Part shown: positions 11,219-38,420 of the stretch, in pieces
Position numbering within the stretch: the stretch's first letter is position 1
How the letters are laid out: every line of letters begins with the position of its first letter
Source: Phallusia mammillata
Lineage: Eukaryota > Chordata > Ascidiacea > Phlebobranchia > Ascidiidae
NCBI GenBank assembly: GCA_003260075.1
Contig: QLIY01000803.1
Location: 6,319-70,318 of the forward strand
Direction of reading: 5' to 3'
DNA length: 64,000 nt
The notes under the pieces: generated by a model
What the model was told of the DNA's origin: nothing
Seen by the model: the letters and a program-made list of their open reading frames with translations, nothing else
Databases searched by the model: none
Program-made: the position numbers and the translations under genes

Positions 11219-14200
11219 ATGTTTCAATCAGTGTCGATTTTCATTTTTGTCAACTTACTTCTGATCAAATGTAAGCTTAGGACTATTTTATGATAAACTA
11301 CAAAAATTTAGGTTGTTTATTTGAAATTAGAAAACAATTTAGAGTTTTTAAAATGTACTATCGAAACTGTCTATAAATTCTTCGACGGATGTTTTCATAG
11401 GCACGTATGCAAGCGAAGACGAAGAACGACCGCCGATAGACTCGTTGGAGGATGATATCGGAGGAAAATGCAGATGTAAGTACAAACAGTTTATGTTATT
11501 TTCTCAAAAGCTGATGAACAAGATATCACAATGGCTTAGTTCCATGATACGTCATTTAACTGTAATACCATAACAAAGTTAATCCACATGTCAACAAGTA
11601 TACAGGACTGTGAAGGCTTTTGACATTTCAAAAGAGTGTGTGTACCGGCAAAGGGCAGTAATAGGCGACCGATTTTTCTATTAAACACGTTGACGCTGAA
11701 TTAAAGCCGATTATACACAACTTATGTTTCACAGAACTGCATTACGTCACACCTATTACGCTCTGTAACCCGAGGCAAATCTAATTGAGTTCTCAGTGAT
11801 ATCAAGTGCTAAATAATTGCTAGGTAACATTACCGATTTTCTATGTTGAATATGGGGCGATGCGACGATTACGTTGATAAACAATTTTGCTTTCACGATA
11901 GTGACGTCACCATGTTGTCAAATAGTTTCGTTTCGCTTGAGTACACTTGCTAAATGGTTGTCGTCGTTTCGATTGGCATAACTTGGTACGCGAGTTTTAC
12001 GTTCAATCATTAATTAGGTAAAGCGATGTTAAAGTGCTGTTATTGTTCATACTGTTAAGTTGTGACCAATTAGAAACAATTTTAGTTGTGATGGTAGCAA
12101 TATCACCGAAAGACACTTAAAATATCAAAATGCTGTCAATACCACAATGACGTGAATACGTCAAGTAACATTGTCGGTTACGCATATACTGCAAAACCTA
12201 ATCCCAATTACATGTGCCATTGCCGGTATATTGTACTTTACAGTGGGGACACTTGCGTTCAAAGAAGGTAAAATTTGTGAATCACTTCACTTGTGAGGCA
12301 AAGTAAAATTCGTGAATCACTTCACTAGTATGTCACTCTGGTAGACAAAACTCGCCCGTTTCAAACCCACGCTTGTCTACAATGACATTTACTTTATGTT
12401 TGTAAACACTCCCAGCCCTTTTTACGGCCTGAAATGTCAAATAGGGAGCTTAAGTAACGCGGGTTGTGTCCCACGTCGTGGTCAAGAAAAGTTCTTTATA
12501 CTAAACTAACCCACAACGTATTATTGTACGTATTATAGACGGGTAATAGAAGTTGTGCAATATCAATTTTGTCCCCGATTTACGCATCTTTTTACCCACA
12601 AGCCTCGAAGACGTGAAAACTTAAGAACGACTGTATGTGCTTTTCGAAAACTACAACTTGTATATACGTTGTTGATTAGTACGTTGAATAGCATTTTGTA
12701 ACTTTTGGTTGAATTTACTTATTTTTATTTGTTGTTTAGGTGAATGGAGTTTGTGGATGAACAACCAAGATTACCACCCACTGATTGGTGATGACAACAG
12801 TTATTCGAATTTGCGCCAATCTCACGATTTCTGTCAAGAACCAGTTGACATTGAATGTCGGTAAGTCGGTAAATGTCGGTAAAACTAGACTTTATTTTTT
12901 GGGTTGGCGCAGAAATCTGTAAGTACTATAGATTATGCTTGAAAACGCAACCTTAATAATCAGATCCTAAGTACCATACCGCAGATCTCCTAAAATTCTG
13001 AATGTTTGAAACCATTAAATTTAACAGTGCACCCAATCTTGTATCACCCCTTGCGGCCCGACAAATACCAAAACCAATGAGACTTTTGATTTCTAATTAA
13101 ACCTCTACTTGTTTTCTATATCTCAGTTCCTACCGAAATTCGAACGTTGTGTGTTTTCAGGAGCGCAATCAATCCAGACGTTTTGTTTTTCTTCCTGAAG
13201 TCAAAAGATGTAGTTTGCAACGTAAGCGAGGGATTAATATGCAAATCGCGGAGATACGACCCCAGCAGGCCTGTGTTACAGCAGTCATTGTACTACTGTG
13301 ATGATTTTGAGTTGCGGGTAAAATGCTGTGAATGTCCACAGGTAAGCGAGTGTGTAATGGCACAACAAAATTTACACTGACTTGGTCTTCTGTTTAAACA
13401 ATATATCAAAGACTTTGCACGCGATTTTTTTGTAATTGACTAAGTCATTTTTAGTGTTTATTGGTTCGCTGTGCATTTTATTTAAAAAATGGTCAGTAAA
13501 TATTTCTCGTCTATCTGTTTACAAGCAATGAAACGGCTTTAATATTGCTTAAAGGCGCAGTTTAAAAGTTTACAACTATCAAGGTTTATTATTCATTCAA
13601 GCTATATGTACTGTTTTCCCAAGTGCAAAGCAATGTGCAGGTCGTTATGGTTAAGTGCACAGTGTAGTCAGAGAGTTTAACTTACCAGCATTTTTTCGAA
13701 ACCCGCTGTAATCCTAGAATATACGAGCGGGCAAGAATTCGACATTCAACTAAACATGAATCATAACCAGTTCGAACTTTTGTTTGTCACATGGCATTTT
13801 GGCATGAATTCGTTGCCGAACATGGATGCCCCAGGGCGTTGAAATGCTTCATCCTTCGACAGCTGATTGTTCACCTCAAGTGCGACTAGTGTCAAAACCG
13901 ACATAAAGTAAATCACCCTACTGGCGTGAACGAGTCGTAAATTCAAAGACTGTTATAGGCCGTTTTTAGGGGAGCTATAATCGATTACATTTATATGTCC
14001 AACCTAATCGTCACAAATGGTCTCCTTAATGTACATTACGCAAAAAAACGTACTTAAGAGACTGGTCTAACATAGTTGTGGCGCTAACAACCATAGTCTA
14101 ATTTTGATTTAACTGCGTATACGCCGTATATAGGCTATAAGCAAAACGCAAAAGAAGATGTGTTGGTAATACAAGTTGTATGTGTTTTGAATGTGGTTGT

Positions 14201-15456
14201 AAAAATTCTCTACCTTGATTACAGAAACCGTCTTCAGTTGTTCAAACTACTTCAAACTCACTAAACGCTGATAATATGACTGCAACCAATATTTTACAAG
14301 CTGACGACAATGGAGTGTTTTCACCAAATGTTACAAGCCCCAGCCAACCAACAGGTAGGTCATAACGGTAATTTGTATTCCATTACAGTTTACATCTGTC
14401 CCATGAAAACTTATATGATCAGAATCTTTATTCTTTAATGTTGGACCTCGTGTATGTTGTAGACTCACGTATGCTGACAATTTCACTCCTTAGAAATGTC
14501 CCCACCAACAAAAGGCTGCAACACAATAAACAAAAGAATTCAAACTATTTTTGTAATAGACGTTTTTAAAAAGTTTTCCTTTGGTATTTGTCAATTTTTA
14601 GCATTTTCTTGACTATTTTCTGAGGACAACCTTCCTCTTTTTGAGAAGCAAAATTGTCAATTAGCGAAGTGATTTGTCAATAAACATTTGATGGTTGTTT
14701 TTTGCAGAAAAACTCGAGCATGTGCTTCCCCTTTACATCATTATCGTCATCATCTTGGCAGCAGTCATTATTTTTGGCATCATTATTTGTGTTGTACGAT
14801 GGCGAACTGTAAACAAAAAGACATCGTCAAAGAGTTCTCATCATTACCTGGGTGTAAGTAGCATAAGCAAAATGTTGTAAATTAACCAAACGCCACAAGA
14901 TAGACAGCAATAACCGAGCATCACAAGGGACCGATTTTTCCTAAATTTAACTATGAACCGTATAGTTAGTTGCAACAAAAAAATACTATCGCAAAAGTGC
15001 GACTACATGGCTTGTTTTCTAACCCCTTATCAATACCACGATCCGAAAACAAAGAGAAAATGTTTTTTGTCGTTTCAGGGAAACTTAAGTCACTACCAGC
15101 AACGACCAGTTTCATTCACCGAGGTCGACAATCACATCAGCGAACCATCATCACTTTCTCGCTCGTCACTAGGTGGCAGTTACCGACCAGAAAGGTTTAA
15201 TAACTTCGACAGGGGACAGCTCATGTTTCTGCAAAACGAAAAACGAGAACAACAGGACTTGGTCAACTCATCACGTGCCAGTGCTGATTCGATGCCTCGT
15301 TTCCATGATGATGTTCCTCGCCGGTGGTTTCCCGACGAATACGAAGGAAGCTTAGAAAAACAAGGCGCCAAGCCAACTGGGAAAAAATGGCTTTCTAGGG
15401 CCTTTGCACCTGCTCAAAAGAACACTCCTTTTGTGGAAGATAGTCACGAATCCTGA
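11219..15456 (+). CDS. Single-pass membrane protein with WxxW domain
   Basis: Seven exons join in phase: 11219-11270, 11401-11475, 12740-12860, 13161-13341, 14225-14354, 14708-14853 and 15079-15456, giving 360 residues. A signal peptide (residues 1 to about 21) precedes a WxxW (mucin-2 WxxW repeat) domain at about 41-141: CEWSLWMN, then GDDNSYSNLR, DFCQEPVDIECR, SEGLICK and finally CDDFELRVKCCEC, with the Cys pattern of that family. A Ser/Thr/Asn-rich stalk of about 50 residues leads to one transmembrane helix (about 195-216, very Ile/Val-rich) and a 140-residue polar cytoplasmic tail without a known domain. WxxW domains are known from secreted gel-forming mucins, CILP and related matrix proteins; a type I membrane protein with a single copy suggests a surface receptor or adhesion role, which is inference. 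The exon 6 end was set at 14853 because only that donor keeps the frame into exon 7. Confidence 0.87.
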
Positions 15457-15921
15457 GTTCTAACCTTTCGAGAGATTTGAGACTCGTTTGATTAACGTGT
15501 TGCCTTGCCATGCAGTGTACGCTATACCGTTTTATACGCCAGACCAAAAGCATGTTTTCGGTCGTTTATTTAAAAGCATGTTAGATCTAAACCAGGACAT
15601 CGCACGTGTCAAATTATGCTGCCTTATATGTAAATTAAAACATTCTGCGCATAGCAGTCCGTAAATGTTTTTGATCTGACTTTTTCAACAGCCATATGTG
15701 CCCTTTTTTCAAGACTTCAACGGAAAACCAAGAAATTCGACAACCTTTGTTTTAAAAGTTAGAAAGTTTACTGTTCGCAACGTTTTGCCGTTTAAGAAAA
15801 CGAGCATATATTTATTTAGTTTTAAAACCGCCAGCTTCCCCTTGTAACAGGCAAACAAGCTTACTTCCATAATTAACTATGTAAACGACATAATCATTTG
15901 ACAAAGAATACACGCCCAAAT

Positions 15922-15927
15922 AATAAA
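15922..15927 (+). terminator. Candidate poly(A) signal of the WxxW gene
   Basis: AATAAA, overlapped by a second AATAAA-like hexamer, about 465 bp after the stop codon at 15456. No closer canonical signal was noted. Confidence 0.4.
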
Positions 15928-16597
15928 TAAAAAGCAGGAACTACCTTACGCCGGTGCTTGGCTGAGGTTTTCTGGCTATTGTGATGTCACAAAAACACGA
16001 CGTACCAAAATAATTTGTAGATTATTTTTGCTCATTCAAACTGGACCTGGACGTAAGTGACGACCTGGCATGAAAAAATGTGTTTTCCATTTCTTCGACC
16101 AAAAATGTTATTTGTTCAGAGGGTCAGTTAAGACATAGATGAAGATCCTACGCCTTGCCATACGGTGAATGCTTGACGACCGGCTAATTCGGTACAACGC
16201 CTTCAATGACCTGGCGTACTATGATGTTCACATGATGAGTATGATTTTAAAACTTACTCTGAAATTTCATCTTTGTCGCGAGAGTCCATCAAGAGCTTAA
16301 AGTTATTACCATTTTAATTGCGCGACTTAATAAAGGTAAATTAAATTGGAGTTAAGAATGTATACACGATTCTGTAGTGCTGTTCTCATATTATTAAATT
16401 GCTGTGCACTAAAATTGACCACGTACGTTGTTTCTAAAGGAAAAGATTATTTAATGTTTAATGCAGTGCACCGGAATGCACCGGAACCGATGCATTGCAG
16501 TGAAATTAAAATTTGAACTTAAGCGAATGGTTTGTACGTTGAATCCACAGACAAACCTAAAAATTCTGTGCAAAACGTTGTTATTTAGCAGCCAGCA

Positions 16598-17188
16598 GTC
16601 CTTTCCAGAGTTGTAAACGGGCCTGAAAGTGGAGCCCGAACCCGAATCGTTATTGAGAAGCCCGGTTTAGGCCCGAACATTTGATTGACAGGCCTATATA
16701 CTGAAGCCTCAGGAAAGACCAAAACAACAAACACAATAGACCAGTGGTTCTCAAACTCGGTTTTCGGGGCCGCATGCGGCTCCCAACTACTTATTTTGCG
16801 GCTCAAACCAGACATCAGAAAACCACCAAACATTGCTATTTTAGCTTTCAAAGTCATACTGTTTAGTGATTTTCTCAAGGTTTCGTTTTTTTGCGGCTCC
16901 CTACACACTCAAAAACTACCATTTGGCCCCGACAATAAAAAAGTTTGAGAACCACTGCAATAGACAATTGATCATGAACAAGGCGTTTTAGGGCTTTTTT
17001 ATATTAGGTCAGGTCTAGCAACTGACTAATTAGCTAGATAAATGTATTTAAAAAAATACTAACACAGAGTGTAAAGTCCGGTCCGAATGGGTTCTGTTTT
17101 TTCGAAGAAACCTAAGCCTAATTCGGCCCGAACCCGGCCCGTACGCGGCGAGAAAAGCCTTGGCCCGACTTACGACTCTGGTCCTTCC
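16598..17188. mobile_element. Outer hAT-like element, interrupted by a younger hAT
   Basis: The ends CAGAGTTGTAAACGGGCC (from 16606) and GGCCCGACTTACGACTCTG (to 17180) are imperfect inverted repeats. The flanking octamers GTCCTTTC (16598-16605) and GTCCTTCC (17181-17188) differ at one base, as expected of an old 8-bp target duplication. Without the inserted 216-bp element and its duplicated octamer, it is about 350 bp and non-coding. The interior is rich in GGCCCGAAC-like motifs in both orientations. Confidence 0.75.
16734..16965. mobile_element. hAT-type MITE nested in the outer element
   Basis: 216 bp (16742-16957) with inverted ends CAGTGGTTCTCAAACT and AGTTTGAGAACCACTG and a perfect 8-bp target duplication CAATAGAC (16734-16741, 16958-16965). 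A near-identical copy in the opposite orientation lies in a SIK intron at 21382-21598. Intact duplication and ends mean it inserted after the outer element. Confidence 0.93.
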
Positions 17189-19839
17189 TAAATATTTATA
17201 AAGTTCGATTTGAATATATACACATCGCCAAACGGGCATATTTCTTCGAAGTCTTTCGGCAACACAAAACTTCTTGTGTGCCGATTTTTACGACTTTTTT
17301 CATCCCACCATGGAGACTTTCCTTTTGCAGAGCACGCTTTGTCGGTGAAGAGTTGGCCTAACATCAGGTGATTATAGTGCAGCACGATTGCAAAAACTAA
17401 AATATCAATGATAAACTTTTTATGGCACGTTAAGTAGCCTATAACTCAACATTCTAAGTAGCAATGCGACAAATAGTTTTGCCCATTATCCTTGCGTCCA
17501 ACTTGGACGTGGTTTGAACTTGACATCTTACACGTCGATAGATTTTGGTCGGGGCCTTGTGCGGCCTCACTATTTTCAAACAACTCTGGGCCTACTCTCG
17601 TTTCACCACCTTGTAACGTGAGCCATATATATGGGTTATGTTGAGCTTGAGCAGCAAACACATAGCCTATGCGTAGGCGTGACATAGGCCACTGCACCTA
17701 CCTGATGTTTGTTTTAAAATTTTTAGTTGAAAATAAAGTTTAAAAAATGAAAAAAAAATGAACATATCTAAAGGAAACTCGTTTTTCGCCAAACGGTAAA
17801 ATCTTCAGGCTCAAAAAACTTACTCCATTACACAACCGTTTAATGCCTATATGCAAGAAGGCAATATTTTTTCAGCTCATGTCTTTCTAAATGCTGTGGC
17901 AACTAGTACATACGACATGACTAATTTATGGTCCATCATCAACATCTTGACATTTTGTTGACGTCATAAGAATGTTCCACATGAATGCTAACAGGCATAG
18001 TACATTGAAGTCGCAGAAACAAGCACGGAGTATTTTTTTCGCCGGCTAAACTTGGAAACAATTTAGTTTTTAAACTATCCCAACAAACATAAAATACAGC
18101 GCATAATTTTTTGTTTGTAAACAAGTTATACGTGAAGGCCAGTATGCATAAAGGGATAGGCGTCCAAAACAGTTTCTGAAGGAGGAGGTTTTATTGTTTG
18201 TCTCCCGTCTTTTATGAAAGACTGTCTCTGTCTGTCAAAGCAAACGCTGCCAGTGCCAAGCGAGTGGGACTGTGATCTGGTGATGAAAGTTTATAGATTT
18301 AAGCACGGCGGTTATGGCAGGATAATTAATAACTAACGTTTGAATTGTTTCAAGTTCAACGATACGATTGAGTCACAAGAAGTGTATAGTAAAAAAATAA
18401 TAATATCGTAGCAGACCATCGTACGTACTCGCGTTAGCGAATCGATTTGTTTTAGATTTGTAATAGTTTATTCTACTAGTTTGTGCCAATATAAAAACCA
18501 AGCATTAGGTATTACTATAGTAATTGTATACAAGTTTAGATAGCGTATTGCAAACCAAAACTGTTATTCCTTAGCTAAATAGAAAAAAGGTCACCATTCG
18601 GTCCATTATGTAGTTTGTTAAAGAAAGATACAACCTTAATTGTGTTTAATGATTTCATGGTCGTCTTGTTTTTCGCCATGCATTTTATATTGAATTTTGT
18701 TGCATTGTTTACTTTATAACGTCAATTGTCAATGTTAACCAAAATGCCACTGAGTGTTACATATTGTATATTCGTCTGTTTCAAGTTAATATTTTCACTT
18801 AAAAACGTTAAATTTAATAAATTCAGAACAATGTTAGTCAGGTTTTTCACATACTTGAAATGACACATACTTTTCCTCAATTGCCTTCTAAAACATTATT
18901 TGCCACCATAAAAAGTTGTTGTGAATCTGAAACTAAAGTACAAGATGCTTTTTTAAATAACAAACCAGTCTGTCAGTTTTGTTTTAATTTCTGCACATTG
19001 TGTTAAAATTCGACAGTCTGTAGATCTTGTCTTACCATTATGATGTTATCGTTATGTTTGGCTATCATATCCTTTTTAGTTTTGGAGCAATAGAGATTGT
19101 TTTCCAGTTTCACTCAGGTTGTTTGACTCTACATCTTGGGCATGCATGCAGAAACAGTATGACATAAAATGGTTGGAAAATGTGAGACCACAATGTAAAA
19201 CAATGTGGTGAACATGTCTATTTTTACATACAATAGGGTATAGTGTATGCAAAATGGTAAAATAGTAAACTTATGAAATTTTTCATAAAGGCTGTTGCAG
19301 TTTGTTTGGTGATACATGTACCTATCGAATAAATTTATTGTTTAAAACAGTGTGCATGTACATAAACAGTTTTAGCTGTTACCTCAATTGGACTTCCTAA
19401 AAAACAAATCACCAATAAGTAAACAGGAGTTGCTTGTTGAACCATTAAGGATTAAAGTATTTTCTGATGAAATTTTGTAGATTGTTTTTGTATTGAAATC
19501 ACTACAAAGACAAATTTTTGTGTGTCTTGGATGTATGTGGCTTTACAGCTTGCGAGAAAGAATAAAGTCACAAATTAAAAAAGGTTGTATCAAACTAACT
19601 TTAATTTCAAACATCACTTACAAGGTTTTGTAAACCAACAACTTTATTTGGGAAACATTGCAGTACTTGTTTCCGGCCGTTGTTTGTTTTTGAATAATCT
19701 TCTTCCTTTTTCCTTTCTTCATAACTTAATTTTTGAAGTTGTATCTTGAAGTTTCAGTTACAGAATTGTGGAATTTTTTGTCTGTAATGTAGAAAATATT
19801 TTGATGGTTTGTATGGAAATTCCCTGACGCTGCAGTTAA

Positions 19840-34165
<14,326 letters not shown>

Positions 34166-36240
34166 GTCACTGCATTTTTGCGCCTGAACCATTTGTATTG
34201 TTTTGCAAGATTTTTTTTTACCTTGTTCCCATCTTGCACTGCACAGACAGTGGCTAGAACATGCTATTACATGAGTGTTTAAACCACATTTTTTTCGTAA
34301 ATACTTTGGCAGTGTTTGGGTTTTTATAAGAATTACTTGGATTAGCATAAATAACTGTCTTTACAAATGTTTAAAGCACTTTTTTGAGCTGACTGCTTTT
34401 GGCTACAAATTGGTGTCTACAGTGATTTGCACAAAACTGTATGAACTTTGATAAGATTTTAAAAAAGGCACCTTGAATCTGTTTTGGGCACCAATATGTC
34501 TCCAATCATACTGTTAACTTTGAATTTATTAATAGATAATTGTCTCTAAAATGCTTTGTATATGGGATATAAAGTTTACTACATATATTATTAAAGAAAA
34601 TAACTGGAATAGACCAACCGTTATTGCAGTAGCTAAGCATGGTTAAAATGACTTATTTTATAAAGTAAAACAGTTGCCATTTTATTAAGTGCAAGAGCTT
34701 GACAAGATGCCAGCTGTATATACACACGTTAATACATCCCATTTCTCACAAAAAAATTAAATAGTCAATATAGTCAATAAAAACGTTAATAGTCAATAAC
34801 AATTTTTGGTGTCACAACTGAACATGAAAAAAAATTAAAATAAACCCTGTTTGATATTTAAAAAGTAGAAAAAACATATGTTGTTTATGAAGTACTAGTT
34901 GCAGTAATAGTCTATAAGTTCCAATGCTTAAAAACAGTATTACACAGAAATTTAATCATGTTGTTTTATATGGGTAAGGGTATTTTCATGTAACTGTCTA
35001 TTCCTGTGTTAAAGTTTGACACAGTACAATGCTTGCCTTTTTGCAAACATGCACCTGACATGGGTTTTTAGTTTGTCAAGCTTTTCCATTTCATGCCATC
35101 ATCGCCATGTGTTGTATCATTGTGAGTTTTTTTCTTATTCTGTAATAACACAATACATTTGCTTGTGACCAACTCGTCAGTGTTGAAATAGAATCACGAT
35201 CCTTGTTGCATTGTGCAAGCGGACTGCTGAACTGTTAATCATACGTAAGAAGTGTTCTGCACAGTCGCTTGCCTTGTATTGCTGACGTCACTCCGGCACA
35301 TAAAAATGTGTGCATTTGCCAACTTTCACCCAAATCTAATAAAAGTCCCAGCATTTGTGTGAAGATAAATAGGTTTTTCCCAGTCTGAAACCATGCCAAT
35401 GTTATCTATATAGCCCTTTGCACACGTTTTATGCTTTTACAAGTTTTTACTTCTTACCGCAAAACGAACAGTTGTAGCATCATCACTACAAGGCTGTTCC
35501 ATTTTTCTATTGTACGTCTGTGCTACTATCTCTATGTTGTCTTGACTGAGAATAAAGTTAAAGTTTGACATATTTGATTGCTAAATGATGAGGCTATCAT
35601 GAGTATATAAGTGACAGGTTTCATACAATTTTCACACATATATACATAAAACCATGTACAGGTTCAAAAATAGCACGATTGACCTGACAACACAAAATAA
35701 ACATGCATATTACCATAAATTTCTATCACCATGATTTCAGAAAGTAGTGTACAAATTCCTTAAGGCACCCTGAAATTAATTGCATCTCAATGACATACAA
35801 AAGTCAATATACATTGAACAGTTAAAGATTTTGTAAGAAAGCATACCAGCTTTTTTCATTTTTTATGTGAAACAATCGTAACATATCAATTTTTACACTT
35901 ACATTATACAATTAATCCCTGTGTAATATTTACTTTTGTAATTTTAGTTTTTGCATTGCCATCTAAACTACTTTTACTTTAAAATACACAAAACAATGCA
36001 CAGTAATTTCCAAGTCCATTTAGAATTTCTGATTTCAGGAATAAATGGAAACATTGCAAGAATAATTTAACATGCATCTGCAACATATTCCATTTGACTT
36101 TTGTTTGAGGCTGACCGCTCTGTCAAAACAACATATGCACTATGTTAGTCAATTTTTAAATCTCAATCATTTGTTGTTTTCCAAATTGGCAGTTAAATAA
36201 ATATCTACAGCAGTTTACAAATATATCTGAACATAAGTTT
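34166..36240. other. SIK 3' UTR and convergent intergenic region
   Basis: No coding exon was seen between the SIK stop and the Flattop stop. The region is AT-rich and probably holds the 3' UTRs of both genes. AATAAA at 35551-35556 is a candidate SIK poly(A) signal. Confidence 0.5.
35551..35556 (+). terminator. Candidate poly(A) signal of SIK
   Basis: AATAAA about 1.4 kb after the SIK stop codon. Other A-rich hexamers occur nearer, so a shorter 3' UTR is possible. Confidence 0.35.
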
Positions 36241-38420
36241 TTATGTACCTGATAATGGAGGAGAGAGATTTTGTAATTCTGGTGAAGCAGCTTTAATTGA
36301 TTCTGGAGATAGTCGTTCATCTAACATATCAGGGGTTGGGATTCTGGGCGAGGCCGATTTTCTGCAATGGGAAGTACAAACCACTGGATCTCAGGTATTT
36401 ATTTTAACATGTTAGAGCTTCCTCATTGACATAAGTTTCAAAATAATAATGTTGATCTCCTCTATATTACTATTGACTTGACAAAGTAGTAATGATTTTT
36501 CACACATTAAATTAACTACAGATATATATTTAATACCTACACTTGTTGGTACAGTGTATTTTTCAGGCATTTTGTAATATTATTGTTTCTACAAGCAGAA
36601 AACTGGGGTCAAATATCAAATATGAAAATAGTGAATGAAAACTAAGAGGGTGGCTTTCATTTCATTGGAAATTGGCATACATCTAGAATTCTAGACTTAA
36701 TCTTAATTTTTTTTTATATATTCACCTATATTACAAAAGTAGTTTTCTACTTGCGGATACAAATGGGTCGTCCAACACAAGCAAAAGTGTTCAACAAGAA
36801 AAACAGCTGATAACGTACTGCTTAGTTGCATAAGCCATGGACTTGAAAAGTAAGCTAGTAAATCCCAAAAGATATATACAGCAATCAACAAACAAAATGA
36901 TTGTTTCAACAGGTGAGCTTTATTCAATATTGTGCAAAGGTAGAAAAAAAAAGTACCTTGATGCTGGACTGTGGCAACTTTCCTTCATTTTTGGAGATTT
37001 TGTTACTGCTCCAGATGGCTGTGGTGCCTTCTCAATGGGTGATTTCCTTGGTGTTATCACTCTTTTGGGCTACGGACACACAGTTAATGAATATATGTCT
37101 GCACTGAATCTAAATAATTTATTCGTGTTTAAGTTTTCCCATGGAAAATATAAAAAACATGCTATCTGCACAATATCAAAAACGCGAGTTAAAATCTTGG
37201 CTGGCCTGAAATAGGTTTTTGATTGGCTGTTTTCAATTTTGTTATTTGATAACCCATAACAGCTATTGATCTTCTTGATCCACGATGCTTTGTTTCAAAT
37301 TATACATTGTACCATTATCATATCAAATAACAAGCATTGTTATGCTGACATTCCATTAAATGAACTGTGCGTTTGTTATGCACATATCTAAAGCAACAAT
37401 AACTGAATACCTTTACACTCCACTTCAAAGAGTAAAACTTTAAACCATGCCATCAGTTTTATTGAATTTTTTCCATTATTTTTTCTCTTACAATTATAAA
37501 ATATGTCAGTGTCAAATATTGCACACAAATTTGACATATTATATACCTTTCCTGGTGAGAATTCCTTGTAACCATTTACAGCATTATTCAAAGGTGATGT
37601 TTCCTTAAAATTGAGTAGATTGTTTGCTGCTCGAGCTGATCTTGCTGTGTAGGAAGGTCTTGCTGGAGGGATATTTCTTGGCATGTCCCATGTACCTACA
37701 TTAAATAATATTTTTTAGTCATTGGGCCTTTTTAAAATGTAGCAGAATCTGGTAACAGCAACTAAAGGACAGTTAACAGGCTACACAAGCTTATTGCACA
37801 AGTTTACCCATAAAAGTTCCCCATGGTGATTCAGTTGATCGGGGAATAGCTGATTTCAAGTGTCCCCTGTCTGTCGCTATAATTTGTGTAAAACCGTCCA
37901 AAGTGCTTGGCCTTTCTTTGTGCTTCCTGGGCACAGTCCAGTTCTTTAACTTTTTGGGATTAAATGCATCCTCATACTGTTAAATATAAAAAACTATCTT
38001 TAATGTCACTTATAAACTATGTTTAGAATATCACATAGTCAAGAGACACTCAGTATAAGACTGAAGTCATTCGTCGTTGTTTTACATATATATGTATAAC
38101 ATGTAAATATACATATATTTGCTGACATTGAATACATATCTGTTTATGACGACTTTAGACTAATCAAAGTGTTAAAGCTTTTAGGTTATTTGGGGATAAA
38201 GCGATAAGTGATACTCTCTTCTTGTAATATATATAGCTGTAATGCAGCCTGTTCAAATTACCTACTTTAAAGCTCGTTAAAACGCTTGCATCACTTTTGA
38301 GAGAAATTATTTCTCTTTTTCAAGAACCTACTATTTACATGCAAATATTTTGCAAAATTATTACCATTGAGCAATACTTTAGGTGGCACTTACTTGATTT
38401 GCACTAAAATGCGATGACAT
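36241..38420 (-). CDS. CFAP126: Flattop (CFAP126), ciliary microtubule inner protein
   Basis: Five in-phase minus-strand exons: 38394-38420, 37808-37976, 37547-37695, 36957-37069 and 36241-36361, giving 192 residues (human about 177). The start MSSHFSANQ followed by YEDAFNPKKLKNW, KERPSTLDGFTQIIA, DRGHL, PRSTESPWGTFMGTW and MPRNIPPARPSYTAR matches the Flattop N-terminal domain almost block for block. The C-terminal third is Pro/Ser/Lys-rich and variable, as in other species. Flattop is known to act at basal bodies and the inner ear planar polarity apparatus and as an inner protein of ciliary doublet microtubules, so this gene marks motile or sensory ciliated cells. It is tail to tail with SIK. 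The nine-codon first exon is supported by a good donor and by the MxxxxSANQ match. Confidence 0.95.

Noticed and set aside
36837-37214. 125-codon open frame on the plus strand
   Set aside because: Antisense to Flattop exon 4 and its introns; no domain or start context.
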